Assembly (NCBI GenBank): GCA_019339365.1
Contig: CP079859.1
Coordinates: 3,038,001 to 3,102,000, forward strand
DNA: 64,000 nt
Direction of reading: 5' to 3'
Source of the DNA: Vibrio neptunius
GTDB taxonomy: Bacteria; Pseudomonadota; Gammaproteobacteria; Enterobacterales; Vibrionaceae
Shown: positions 8,243 through 18,362 of the stretch, in pieces
Numbering within the stretch: the first letter of the stretch is position 1
Layout: every line of letters starts with the position of its first letter
Notes under the pieces: model-generated
The model's input: only the letters and a program-made list of their open reading frames with translations
Databases searched by the model: none
What the model was told of the DNA's origin: nothing
Program-made: the position numbers and the translations under genes

Positions 8243-11200
8243 TCAACTATCTTGGTTTTCAATGAATTGGGAAGGTGACACACCAAAACGATGTTTGAAT
8301 CGTTGGCTGAAATAAGAGGGATCATTAAATCCACATTCAAAGGCTACATCGGATATTTTCTCACCAGCCAGCAAGCGCCGACAGGCATAGTCTAACCGTA
8401 CCTCTGTGACATAATCCATAAATGTACGTTGTGTGGCAGATTTAAATCGGCGCTGCAAACTGCGTTCTGATAAATACATCTGCTTAGCTGCCGCCGCGGT
8501 ACCAAACTCTGGATTGGAATAGTGTTGCATGACTAAGGCTTCAAGCTTCTCAATCCATGGGTCTTTAGATACCCCAATATCTGAGAGTTTAACCATTGAG
8601 TTTTCTTTAAACTCGTTACCCGCTGACCAAACAAACTCGATAGTGTTGTTATCATCAGAACAGTATCGATGAAAGCGGCCGCCGCTTTCATTGACTAGAG
8701 ACTCCAGTTCATTCCACAGCTCAATAGCATTCACTGATGGATCATCAAATCTTTTGCCTTGTTCGATCATAGAAAAATGCACTTTGTCGTTACTGATACG
8801 GCAAGTCATTAAGGCAACTTGTCCCCGATACGAGCGTTTGATCAGATTATCAATCAATAGATTAAACACACTATCAAGGTTAAACACTTCGAGCGCGACA
8901 TAAATATCTTTATCTTGCGCAGGTCTGACTTCGACAGACAAAGCAGATTTTTTAAGTTCCTCTTGCCAGCCATACAAGGCCGAGCGTAGGACCAACGACA
9001 GGTTATAAACAGGCAAAGCGTCACCATTAGCAGCCCGAACATTGAGCAACAAATCCAGCTCATGAGTCATAAATTGCACGAAATGCTGCTGTCCTTGATC
9101 AAGCTCAACCTCTTCTTGCAAAGAATAACCTTGAAGCTTTTCCCGTAAAGACTGCAGCGACTGGTGGTACAAAATACGTCTTATTTGCAGCTGCTTACGT
9201 AATTTGTCGTTGTTGGTCAGTAAAATCCGACTTTGATGACGTAATTGGTTGGTCTGTAGTGCAACCAGAGACTTCAACTCTTTATTGGTTTTCGCCATCA
9301 TGTGTGATCGCCAATAAACAATAACTGCGATAAGGAAAGAAACCGCAACAATGTAGGATATGACCGCATAAACCCCCATGTACCATGGCTCTTCCACTGT
9401 AAAGAGAAATGATTCAATGTCGCCTTGAACAAAACCATTAGTCGAGACGCGAACTTGCAGAGTGTAGTCACCGGGGAGAATATGTTCTACGGTCAGCTTC
9501 ATTCCTTCAAGGTCTTGCCAGTTTTCTTGGCGGCCAAAACGATATTGAAGTGACACATTACTAACTTGGGGGAGTACACCAAATTGGAAAGCAATCGACT
9601 CTCCATATTTTACGTTTGGCGCGCTTAGTACACTTCCGCCAAGCGAGAATAGCTCCTGGTTAGCAACGACCTGGCTGAATACGACTTGTCGCTTAGGAGG
9701 GGGGTAACACTCAACGTTTTCGTATCAATCTTGACCAAACTTCTCCTAGAGCCAAATAGCAGATTGTCTTTACTCTCAGACCCAGTAGTGCATAATCCAG
9801 ACAGAAATTCGTTGTTCTCTAGGCCCAACGGTTCACTATAGTGTGCTTCAATTTCCCCACTACTCGCATAATGCGTAAGCCCAGCAGAAGACGTCATCCA
9901 GATACCATTATTATTTCTAACCAGACATTTGGTAGTAATATGCTCATCTACCATGTCTAGAGGGTTAAGTTGTAAGCTGGCAACATCTAATCGATACAAA
10001 CCGTAGGTGTTCGCAACCCATACTTCACCTTTGTTGACTTCTTCGATGCTCACGACTCGACCAAAATGCTCTGCTTCATCAACATAATGAATCTGACCAT
10101 TAACTAGAACATATAAACCATTCTCGGTACCAAGAACTAGGCTTCCATTCTCTGTCACTGCCATCTGGGTCAACTGAGTTGGTAGGTGTTTATTTAGTAT
10201 CCACTCAGACCCGTACTGAATCAACTGCCGACTTTTGATGTCATAACGCCATAGCTTTAGATCACTAGCTCCCCATAATCGCCCTTGTGAATCCAGTTCT
10301 AGCAACTTCACTGAAGAGTTGTTGAGAAGGTTGGGTAAACGACTAGAAATAACTGCACCAGATGCACTATCAACAGAGACAATACCGTTCTCGGTAGCGA
10401 GCCAAAGTACCCCATTCTGCTCAATCACATCGTTCACTTTTCCTTTGTAAAGGCGTTTCCTAGAAGCATTTTGGTCTAAGGTTAGCGCATAAACGCCGGC
10501 ACTCGTGATCATCCAGAATCCACTTCTGCTTTTCATGTTGGTCAGTTGAATCAGTTTTTCTGAAACAGAACCATGGCTAAGCATCAAATCAGGAAAACGC
10601 TTGAAGTGGTGAGCGAACAAAGAGAAATAGTGTATCCCCCGCTCAGTGGCAATCCACATCCCACCTCGATGATCATTGAGTAACGAATAAACCTTTTCAC
10701 CAAACAAAATGCTATTACGCTTGAGACTCTCAGGGAAATACACACTTTCACCAGTAGTAAAAGTATGAGTGAGTAAACCAGAGTCCGTGCCTATCCAATA
10801 AGCTTCTTGCGTTTCCTCTATACTCAAAACATGCCCGCTTGGAATCTGTTTTATAGAGGAATCAGGTTCATTGATATTGATTAGGACTGTCCCAAAACGA
10901 GTACCTAAAACCAACTCTTGACGTTTATCAGAAAAATGGAGGGTTTCTACATAGTCCGTTCCAGAGCGAGGAATATGCTCAAAGTGACTGCCATCAGACA
11001 AATATACCCCTGCGTTTGTTGCCAACACCCACTTATCATTAATCAGCATAGCGTCAGTAATGCTTATTTTTGCCGCTTGATTGTATTGGTATAACTCTAT
11101 CAAGGAATAAGAGGTAAACTCGGCGTTGTCGACATGATACGTGTAGAAACTAGAGGCATCAGAGATCCAAATATAGCGATTGGAAACCCCGATCTGTAAT

Positions 11201-11560
11201 ACTTCAGTTCCGGGGGTCAGGCCAAACATCAACTCTCGTTTTTTACCTGGAATGGTCCGATAGATCTCGTTCCCCACAAACGACCAAAACGCATTGTCGA
11301 TAAACGCAATATCTTCTGCACTAAACTCAAGTGCGGAACCTGATTTAGGTAAGATATTCTGACCGTCAAAAAAAAAGTAGCTGATTTCTGACATCCTGAA
11401 ACCAAACCCCACCATTATCGGCTAAAAAAAGGGCTTTGGCTGCGAAAGCTTTACCCTGAATTTTAGTAGGCAGTGGGTAAAAAACCGACAAAGGAAGATC
11501 CATCGCGGATGCCAAACGAGTTATTAGCAATAGCGATAAGAAGCAAATAGCTTTATACAC
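8243..11560 (-). CDS. Membrane-bound propeller/Y_Y_Y sensor with AraC DNA-binding domain (two frameshifts)
   Basis: Three consecutive frames form one protein of about 1105 residues if two single-base indels are corrected: A9 at 11368-11376 (8 expected) and G6 at 9699-9704 (7 expected). Its parts are a signal peptide (MYKAICFLSLLLI.. ending LASA), a long repeat region resembling a two-component-regulator beta-propeller, a Y_Y_Y-like domain, one membrane helix near 729-750, a coiled and degenerate histidine-kinase-like stretch (VQFMTHEL near 828-835, then LLIDNLIK), and a C-terminal AraC helix-turn-helix pair (FECGFNDPSYFSQRF). No receiver domain is visible. It should sense a periplasmic ligand and act on DNA from the membrane. 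The ligand and targets are unknown. Confidence 0.75.
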
Positions 11561-11747
11561 TCACAGTTCCCTTGCAGCAAAAATGGCATTCAATTACATC
11601 TAGACTGAGCTATCGGTTCACCTAATCGATAAAACTAGACTAAATGAATGAGATCATTAAATTATTTTGTGCGAATAATTATCTTGTATTTAAACCGAGA
11701 AACAAGAAGCTGCTTCAAAAAATCCATCTTTTGTTGTTGTGTTAATG

Positions 11748-11776
11748 CAAAAAAGGGAAGTGTTACACTTCCCTTT
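11748..11776 (-). terminator. znuA intrinsic terminator
   Basis: An 11-bp stem, AAAGGGAAGTG/CACTTCCCTTT, with a three-base loop is followed on the minus strand by a T-run. It lies just after the znuA stop. Confidence 0.85.
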
Positions 11777-11798
11777 AACTCTACTATCAAACCGATTT

Positions 11799-12677
11799 TT
11801 ATTGATTAAGACATTCTGTAAAGCTGTCCGTTATAGATTGAATAAAAGTAAAGTAGCTTCCCGGTCCAACTTGAATTCCGGTACCAATAGGATCAAGCAC
11901 TCCTTGTTTAGCTTGACTACCACGTGTTACAGACTCAACAACTGCAGGGGTAAACTGAGGTTCAGAAAAAACACACTTAGCATCACCTTTTGCCAAGGCT
12001 TTCTTTATTTTAATAAGTGTCTTAGCACCTGGTTTTCTCTCAGGGCTGACAGTAAATTGCCCCAAATGATTCAAGCCATAGTCCTGCTCGAAATAACCAT
12101 AGGCATCATGAAATACGTAGTAACCCACATCTTTTACTGGCTTTAACGCCGCTCGCCACTTTTCATCGTACTGATTAGCATTTTTCACAAACGCCTGATA
12201 GTTCGCTTGATAAACATCTTTGTTGCTCGGGTCTAACTCAGCAAGTTTTTGGCTGATTGCTTCCGCGGCCTTGATACTTTGTTCATGACCTAACCAAAAA
12301 TGCGGATCGTGTGAACCATGATGATGTCCATCATGATCATGACTATGCCCGTCTGCAGAAAACTCACGTAGGTTTAAACCATGGATCTCACTAATGGTTA
12401 AAACATTCTTCTGCTCCTCAAGAACTTTGGCTAGGAAAGGTTCTAAGTCTTTTCCATACCAAACAACCAGATCCGCTTTTCTAATTCGCTTTACGTCAGA
12501 TGGCTTCAGCGCGTAATCATGGGGAGAAGTGTTGGAGTCAAGCAATACATCTGGCTCAGAAACACCTTGGGTGATCTCATAGGTGATCATTTGAATCGGC
12601 TTGATACTGGTCAGTACCTCGTTAGCATTGGCACTACCTATAGCAAGTATGGATAGCAAAGGGATAAGATATTTCAT
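11799..12677 (-). CDS. znuA: Zinc ABC transporter periplasmic binding protein ZnuA
   Basis: The 292-residue protein is the periplasmic zinc receptor of the ZnuABC importer. A signal peptide ends near residue 18 (GSANA). The metal-site histidines appear at SPHDYALKPSD, in DPHFWLG and in YVFHDAYGYF, with the acidic SEPQFTP late in the chain. A histidine-rich loop (GHSHDHDGHHHGSHD, about residues 113-127) is typical of ZnuA and is thought to collect or buffer zinc. It is divergent from znuCB, with a Zur-like palindrome between them. Confidence 0.96.
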   Translation of the reverse strand: MKYLIPLLSILAIGSANANEVLTSIKPIQMITYEITQGVSEPDVLLDSNTSPHDYALKPSDVKRIRKADLVVWYGKDLEPFLAKVLEEQKNVLTISEIHGLNLREFSADGHSHDHDGHHHGSHDPHFWLGHEQSIKAAEAISQKLAELDPSNKDVYQANYQAFVKNANQYDEKWRAALKPVKDVGYYVFHDAYGYFEQDYGLNHLGQFTVSPERKPGAKTLIKIKKALAKGDAKCVFSEPQFTPAVVESVTRGSQAKQGVLDPIGTGIQVGPGSYFTFIQSITDSFTECLNQ

Positions 12678-12714
12678 AATTCAATACCACTACTCTCTGG
12701 CGTTAAAGTGCGAC

Positions 12715-12735
12715 AAATGTTACATTATAACACTA
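12715..12735. promoter_or_regulatory. Zur operator between znuA and znuCB
   Basis: The palindrome TGTTA-CATTA-TAACA (12718-12732) matches the core of gammaproteobacterial Zur sites. It is centred 35 bases before the znuC start and 47 bases after the znuA start codon on the divergent side, so one site could repress both units when zinc is plentiful. Confidence 0.75.
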
Positions 12736-12759
12736 GTTATTTGCAAATGAGTTCCATTC

Positions 12760-13546
12760 ATGTCGGCACTGGTCGAACTTCAACAAGTTTGCGTTCAATT
12801 TGATGAGCGTAAAGTCTTAGATAACATTAGCCTCCAGCTTAAAAGAGGCGAGATCACTACTTTAATTGGTCCCAATGGTGCGGGTAAATCTACATTAGTA
12901 AAAGTACTTTTGGGGCTGCAAAAAAAGTTCACAGGGTCAGTAAAAAAAAGCAAAAGGGCTCAAGATTGGCTATGTCCCTCAAAAGCTAAGACTCAATGAT
13001 TCACTTCCTCTAGACGTTAAACGTTTTATGAAACTCGCTGGCAAATACAGTGAGCAGGAACTCCAAGATGCACTTAAACTTGTTGGTGCCGAGCACCTGC
13101 TAAGGGCCAACATGCACTCGTTATCTGGAGGTGAAAACCAGCGGGTTCTGTTGGCGAGAGCATTACTACAACGACCTGACCTACTCGTACTTGATGAGCC
13201 AGCTCAAGGTGTTGATGTTCAAGGACAGATTGACTTATACGAATTGATTGATACCATTCGCCATCGCTTTAGTTGTGCGGTATTCATGGTCTCACACGAT
13301 TTGCATCTTGTAATGGCTAAAACGGATGATGTCATCTGCTTACACCATCATATCTGTTGTTCAGGCGCACCAGCGGATATCACTAAGCACCCTAATTACA
13401 TCGCTCTTTTTGGGGAAGTTCGCAGCGAATCTCTCGCGTTTTATCATCATCAGCATCAACACCATCATCATGATCTCGCTGGAGACCCGGTTCTGGGTGC
13501 TGCATCTTCTTGTTCCCATCATTCACACGGCCATCACCATGATTGA
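12760..13546 (+). CDS. znuC: Zinc ABC transporter ATPase ZnuC (frameshifted in this sequence)
   Basis: ZnuC is the cytoplasmic ATPase of zinc import. The first part carries the Walker A motif GPNGAGKST (residues 37-45); the second has LSGGENQR and LLVLDEP. The frame breaks at an A8 run (12942-12949). With seven A's the frame continues through [10 protein letters not shown], which is the conserved ZnuC sequence, into the rest of the protein, giving about 261 residues. The C-terminus is unusually rich in histidine (HHQHQHHHH and HHSHGHHHD). Its last eight bases overlap znuB. Because znuA and znuB are intact, a sequencing indel is likelier than gene decay. Confidence 0.88.
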
Positions 13547-14324
13547 GTTTTTGCTACCTTCTATTCTTGCTGGGCTTGGTATTGCAGCAATTGCTGGCCC
13601 ACTTGGATCATTTGTCGTCTGGCGTAAAATGGCCTATTTTGGCGATACTTTAGCACATGCTTCCTTAATGGGCCTTGCTCTGGGTTTCTTGCTCGACGTC
13701 AACTTATACCTTGCTTTGATCGTCTGCTGCCTTGCGCTGGCTTTCATTCTGGTTGCATTACAAAGACAACAGCTTGTGGCTACCGATACTTTGCTGGGGA
13801 TCTTAGCCCATAGTGCACTTTCACTGGGCCTTGTTGCAGTGAGCTTTCTTGACAATGTTCGTATCGATCTTATGAGTTATTTATTCGGTGATTTACTTGC
13901 AGTAACCCCGAACGATCTCTTCTATATCTATGTCGGTTCGGCAATAGTTTCTGTCATCTTGTTTTGTTTCTGGCGCTCGTTGCTCGCAACAACAGTGAAT
14001 GAGGATTTGGCTGCTGTTGAAGGACATAACGTTGATTTAATGCGACTAATCTTGATGGTTATGGTTGGTCTCGTGATCGCTATCGGTATGAAGTTTGTCG
14101 GTGCATTGATAATGACATCACTTTTGATTATACCAGCAGCCACTGCACGACGTTTCTCAAAGACTCCGGAGCAAATGGCTTTCACGGCTTCTTGTATTGG
14201 TGCTGTGGCAGTCTTACTTGGTCTAAGTATGTCTTGGCATTATGACACCCCGGCAGGCCCTTCCGTTGTTATCAGTGCTACGGCGATGTTCATGTTAGCG
14301 CAGGCTTATCGCACAAAACACTGA
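13539..14324 (+). CDS. znuB: Zinc ABC transporter permease ZnuB
   Basis: The 261-residue hydrophobic protein starts at the ATG at 13539 ([12 protein letters not shown]) and overlaps znuC by eight bases. It has seven to eight predicted membrane helices and family signatures such as [26 protein letters not shown] near the N-terminus and [12 protein letters not shown]. It forms the inner-membrane channel of ZnuABC. The frame extends upstream inside the end of znuC, but that part is the histidine-rich znuC tail read in another frame, so the shorter start is right. Confidence 0.95.
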   Translation: MIEFLLPSILAGLGIAAIAGPLGSFVVWRKMAYFGDTLAHASLMGLALGFLLDVNLYLALIVCCLALAFILVALQRQQLVATDTLLGILAHSALSLGLVAVSFLDNVRIDLMSYLFGDLLAVTPNDLFYIYVGSAIVSVILFCFWRSLLATTVNEDLAAVEGHNVDLMRLILMVMVGLVIAIGMKFVGALIMTSLLIIPAATARRFSKTPEQMAFTASCIGAVAVLLGLSMSWHYDTPAGPSVVISATAMFMLAQAYRTKH

Positions 14325-14335
14325 GGTCATGGAAA

Positions 14336-14372
14336 GATAAAAGGGTTGACGCAATGCGCCAACCCTTTTATC
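14336..14372. terminator. Bidirectional terminator between znuB and purF
   Basis: A 13-bp perfect stem, GATAAAAGGGTTG/CAACCCTTTTATC, is extended by an inner CGC/GCG around a short loop. It lies between convergent genes. Confidence 0.88.
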
Positions 14373-14402
14373 GAGCCTCAAGAAAGAGCGTCGTCGCCAG
14401 TC

Positions 14403-15917
14403 CTACGCTCCCTCATTATGTAACTCTAGATTAGCGAGATCTTGTTGAATCTCTCTCTGAACCTTAGCATCATCGCTACGCAAAGATTGTAAAAAGTCCA
14501 AGTACTTCTGATCGATATCACCAGTGACATATTGACCATTGAAAACCGATGTTTCAAATTGAATGATATCCGTATTACCCATGCCTACGGCTTCTACTAG
14601 GTCATCCAATGTCTGGAATATCAGCTCATCGGCACCGATTTGCTTACATATCGCATCATTGTCACGACCATGGGCAATTAACTCATTCGCATTTGGCATA
14701 TCAATACCATACACATTAGGGAAACGTATCTCTGGTGCCGCTGAAACCATAAAAACTTTCCTAGCACCGGAGTCGCGAGCCATTTCAATAATTTGTTCTG
14801 ACGTAGTACCGCGAACGATTGAATCGTCAACCAATAGAACATTTTTGTCTTTGAATTCCGAACGAATCGCATTCAGCTTGCGGCGCACTGACTTTTTACG
14901 CTGTTGTTGCCCTGGCATAATGAAAGTACGACCAACGTAACGGTTTTTCACAAATCCCTGACGATAAGGTTTATCGATAGCCTGTGCGATTTGCAAGGCT
15001 ATATCACATGAAGTTTCTGGGATTGGGATAACCACATCAATATCAAGATGGCTATATTCATCACGAATACGCGCACCAAGTTTCTTACCCATTTCTACGC
15101 GAGCACTATAAACCGAAATTTTATCAATAAACGAATCAGGTCGTGAGAAGTAAACAAACTCGAAAATACATGGATTAAGCACAGGGTTATCAGCGCACTG
15201 CTTGGTATGTAACTCACCATCAAAAGTCACATAAATAGCTTCTCCCGGAGCGACATCACGGATGAAATCAAAGCCAACAGCATCCAAAGCAACAGACTCT
15301 GAAGCAACCATGTATTCTATCGTCTCACCGACAACACGCTTACCAAGGCATAGCGGACGAATACCATTAGGATCACGGAAAGCCACCATACCGTGACCTA
15401 TGATCATTGCAGATACAGCGTAAGCACCACGGATAGCTCGATGTACGTTAGTCACTGCACGAAAGACATCTTCTGCAGTGACATTGCCTTTGACTGTATC
15501 AATTTCATGGGCAAGCACATTGAGTAGGACTTCAGAGTCAGAAGTCGTGTTGACGTGACGGCGGTCTTTCTCAAATAATTTCTCGCGAACTTCAGCAGCA
15601 TTAGTCAAATTACCATTGTGAGCGAGAGTGATACCGAATGGAGAGTTTACGTAGAAAGGCTGAGCTTCTGAGGCACTAGAACTACCGGCTGTTGGGTAGC
15701 GTACATGACCAATACCAACCGTTCCCTGGAGGCGTTGCATGTGTTTTGCTTCAAACACATCCTTAACTAAACCGTTCGCCTTTCTCAGACGAAAACGATT
15801 GCCTTCTATGGTACAAATACCCGCGGCATCTTGGCCACGATGCTGCAATACAGTCAGTGCGTCATAGATAGACTGGTTTACAGGCGTTGTACCCACGATT
15901 CCAACAATACCACACAT
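14403..15917 (-). CDS. purF: Amidophosphoribosyltransferase
   Basis: PurF catalyses the first committed step of purine synthesis, PRPP plus glutamine to phosphoribosylamine. The 504-residue length is normal. The chain opens MCGIVGIVG, giving the N-terminal nucleophile Cys2 of the glutamine amidotransferase domain. The PRPP-binding loop [13 protein letters not shown] lies near residue 365 in the phosphoribosyltransferase domain. It follows cvpA by 35 bases in the same direction, as in E. coli, and is probably under the PurR operator upstream of cvpA. Confidence 0.97.
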   Translation of the reverse strand: MCGIVGIVGTTPVNQSIYDALTVLQHRGQDAAGICTIEGNRFRLRKANGLVKDVFEAKHMQRLQGTVGIGHVRYPTAGSSSASEAQPFYVNSPFGITLAHNGNLTNAAEVREKLFEKDRRHVNTTSDSEVLLNVLAHEIDTVKGNVTAEDVFRAVTNVHRAIRGAYAVSAMIIGHGMVAFRDPNGIRPLCLGKRVVGETIEYMVASESVALDAVGFDFIRDVAPGEAIYVTFDGELHTKQCADNPVLNPCIFEFVYFSRPDSFIDKISVYSARVEMGKKLGARIRDEYSHLDIDVVIPIPETSCDIALQIAQAIDKPYRQGFVKNRYVGRTFIMPGQQQRKKSVRRKLNAIRSEFKDKNVLLVDDSIVRGTTSEQIIEMARDSGARKVFMVSAAPEIRFPNVYGIDMPNANELIAHGRDNDAICKQIGADELIFQTLDDLVEAVGMGNTDIIQFETSVFNGQYVTGDIDQKYLDFLQSLRSDDAKVQREIQQDLANLELHNEGA

Positions 15918-15952
15918 GTCCTAACCCTCGATTTGCGACAATGGCTGGCGCG

Positions 15953-16444
15953 TTATAGCGCGCCAGATAAGAAACTTGATGTTGCTTGCAAGTGCTCAAA
16001 GAAAGGCGCAATGATACGGCTAAATTCCGGTACCAGTTGCGAACTCCTCCACCACTCTGAGTCTGGAAACGATGTAAACGCATCCATAAAAAACAATGCA
16101 GCAGAAACAATCAAAACACCACGCAAGCCGCCAAAGACGACGCCAAGTACTCTATCTGTTCCCGACAAGCCTGTTTTCTGTACTAATTGAGCGATGACAT
16201 AATTCACTATAGCCCCCACGATTAGCGTTGAAACAAACAAGGCTGCGATCGCGGCTCCGTTACGAAACATGTCGTCTTGGATATTGGAGAAGTACACCGC
16301 TAATTTTGCGTAGTACTGACTGGCGATAAAAAAAGCACCAAACCAAATAACTAAGGACAATGCTTCTTTTGCGAAGCCTCGAATCAAACTGATCAATGCC
16401 GATAGGCCGATCACACTCAAAATGACAATATCTAACGAATTCAT
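15953..16444 (-). CDS. cvpA: CvpA family inner-membrane protein
   Basis: The 163-residue protein matches CvpA, named for its requirement in colicin V production and linked in enterics and vibrios to envelope and bile resistance. Four hydrophobic segments are visible, starting with NSLDIVILSVIGLSALISL. The RGFAKEALSLVIWF and GGLRGVLIV stretches are family-typical. It heads the cvpA-purF unit; a PurR-type operator lies 49-64 bases upstream of its start. Confidence 0.92.
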   Translation of the reverse strand: MNSLDIVILSVIGLSALISLIRGFAKEALSLVIWFGAFFIASQYYAKLAVYFSNIQDDMFRNGAAIAALFVSTLIVGAIVNYVIAQLVQKTGLSGTDRVLGVVFGGLRGVLIVSAALFFMDAFTSFPDSEWWRSSQLVPEFSRIIAPFFEHLQATSSFLSGAL

Positions 16445-16492
16445 CTGTTCTTACATCTTAAGTTGGCGCGCATTTTAACAGAAAAAACGCCG

Positions 16493-16508
16493 ACGCAAAC
16501 GTTTTCTT
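16493..16508 (-). promoter_or_regulatory. PurR operator upstream of cvpA-purF
   Basis: ACGCAAACGTTTTCTT matches the 16-base PurR consensus ACGCAAACGTTTGCGT at 12 positions, with the central GCAAACGTTT intact. It covers a likely -35 (TTTGCG) with a TAAAAT -10 sixteen bases further on, so repressor binding would block the promoter. It overlaps the stop codon of dedD. The same arrangement controls cvpA-purF in E. coli. Confidence 0.75.
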
Positions 16509-17052
16509 ATGGATTTAGTGGCTTAAATTTAAGCAATCGACCTTTAGAGCCGGTTATTTTTTCGAGTTCTGTCACTTGTTGCTCTAGCTTATTCTTAGAA
16601 ACATCAGGACCGATAATGACACGAGTAAAACCGTTTTCGAGTTTGGTATGAGCCTGATAGCCACGCTTTTGAAGGTCTTTTACAACATTTTTTGCATTCT
16701 CAGCATTCTTCAACGCCATCAGTTGAATAATCCATGCGCTGTCTTGATACTCATTGCGTTCTGGAACTTCCTTTATCGCAACTGGCAGTGGTTTATCATC
16801 CGTTGCTTCAACGGATGGCTCTATGCCTTGTACTAATTCTACCGGAGTCTCAGGTAGGCTTGCGGTGTCATCGACAGGTTCAAGCACATCGAAACTTTCA
16901 ACATCGCTATCGAGCTCTGGCTTAATAGGGATACTGGCAATTTCTTCTTCATAGTGCGTTTTCTTGCCATCAAGGACATCGGGCAACACGATAACGCCAA
17001 TTGACACCAGTAAAATGGTGCCAACCAAACGATTTTGAAACTTACTCGCCAT
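16507..17052 (-). CDS. dedD: SPOR-domain cell division protein DedD
   Basis: The 181-residue protein has a single N-terminal membrane helix (VGTILLVSIGVIVLPDVL, about residues 10-27), a low-complexity acidic linker, and a C-terminal SPOR domain (AWIIQLMALKNAENAKNVV to about residue 178). SPOR domains bind denuded septal peptidoglycan, and DedD helps constriction at the division site. Its start abuts the folC stop, so the two are co-transcribed in the accD-folC-dedD order seen in many gammaproteobacteria. Confidence 0.93.
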   Translation of the reverse strand: MASKFQNRLVGTILLVSIGVIVLPDVLDGKKTHYEEEIASIPIKPELDSDVESFDVLEPVDDTASLPETPVELVQGIEPSVEATDDKPLPVAIKEVPERNEYQDSAWIIQLMALKNAENAKNVVKDLQKRGYQAHTKLENGFTRVIIGPDVSKNKLEQQVTELEKITGSKGRLLKFKPLNP

Positions 17053-18318
17053 TTACTCTCCTTGGTTCTGCCAGAATTCGAGAACTTCACCGACAGTATG
17101 GAATGATCCCACCACTAAAATGACATCTTCAGCCCCTACGCTTGTCATGGCAGCTTTAAAAGCATCAACAGGGGTGGCAAAGCGCTCGTTGCCTTCGGGT
17201 AAGAATTTACAAAGCTCATCAGCGCTCGCCGCTCTCGGGCCTTGCAGTGAAGCAGGGTACCACTGACTAACAACTGGAGATATAGCCTCCAACGTCGTTT
17301 TGATATCTTTATCGTGTAACATCGCAACCACGGCGTGTATATTTTTGCTCGAGAACTTTTGTTGAACGCGTTCTACCAAGTACTCAGCCGAGTGCGGATT
17401 GTGCGCCACATCGAGAATGACTATTGGATCGGTACTCACCACCTGCATTCTTCCTGGTAACTTTGCTTCTTTCAAACCTTTTACAATATTGATGTCAGAG
17501 ATATCGAGATGAGAAGTAGCAAGCGCCATTAATGCTGTGGCGGCATTTTGTAACGGTAATCCCGGAACAGGCAACTCATCAAGCTCATAAGAGCCATGTG
17601 TCCAACGCCAGGTATTCTCACTTACCAATTGGTAGTTGTATTGGATTTCTACCTGAAACAGTTCAGCGCCTATATCATCAGCGTGTGCTGCAACTGTTGA
17701 CGGTGCTTTAGGCTGACCACAAATCGCTGGTTTACCAGTGCGATAAATGCCTGCCTTCTCGAAACCGATGACATTGATATCATCACCAAGCCAGTCAACA
17801 TGATCAATCGCTAGGCTGGTAATGATAGAAACATCGTGGTCAACAACATTCGTCGCATCCAAACGCCCGCCTAAACCGACTTCAAGTAAGACAACATCCA
17901 CTTTTTCAGTTTGGAACAGGCGCAATGCCGCTAAAGTCCCATATTCAAAAAAACTTAGACTAATATCGCCACGCTGCTTTTCAATAAAGTCAAACGCTTC
18001 AGTGTGCTTCTCATCAGCCAAATCTTGACCATTAATACGGACACGTTCGTTATAGCGAATCAGGTGGGGTGAACTGTAAACACCAACGGAGTAGCCTGCA
18101 TCAAGCAATATGGCTTCCATAAGTGCACAAGTGGAACCTTTACCATTGGTCCCCGCGACAGTAATCACGGTAGGAGCAGGTTTAACTAGGTTGGTTTTCT
18201 CGGCGACAGCCTTAACACGATCTAAGCCAAGATCGATAGCAGAAGTGTGTATGTTTGTTAAATAATCAAGCCACATCGCAAGAGAGGATGTGGCTTGAGG
18301 AATTTGGGATTGACTCAT
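17053..18318 (-). CDS. folC: Bifunctional folylpolyglutamate synthase / dihydrofolate synthase
   Basis: FolC adds glutamate to dihydropteroate and polyglutamates to folates. The 421-residue protein is a Mur-ligase-fold enzyme with the ATP-binding loop VAGTNGKGST near residue 54 and the conserved VGLGGRLDATNV near residue 147. DVAHNPHS in the C-terminal domain is family-typical. It lies 44 bases after accD and directly before dedD. No defect is visible. Confidence 0.96.
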   Translation of the reverse strand: MSQSQIPQATSSLAMWLDYLTNIHTSAIDLGLDRVKAVAEKTNLVKPAPTVITVAGTNGKGSTCALMEAILLDAGYSVGVYSSPHLIRYNERVRINGQDLADEKHTEAFDFIEKQRGDISLSFFEYGTLAALRLFQTEKVDVVLLEVGLGGRLDATNVVDHDVSIITSLAIDHVDWLGDDINVIGFEKAGIYRTGKPAICGQPKAPSTVAAHADDIGAELFQVEIQYNYQLVSENTWRWTHGSYELDELPVPGLPLQNAATALMALATSHLDISDINIVKGLKEAKLPGRMQVVSTDPIVILDVAHNPHSAEYLVERVQQKFSSKNIHAVVAMLHDKDIKTTLEAISPVVSQWYPASLQGPRAASADELCKFLPEGNERFATPVDAFKAAMTSVGAEDVILVVGSFHTVGEVLEFWQNQGE

Positions 18319-18362
18319 CTAACTCTAACCAAGTCATTGTGGTTGTTTGTTAGTATGTTACT

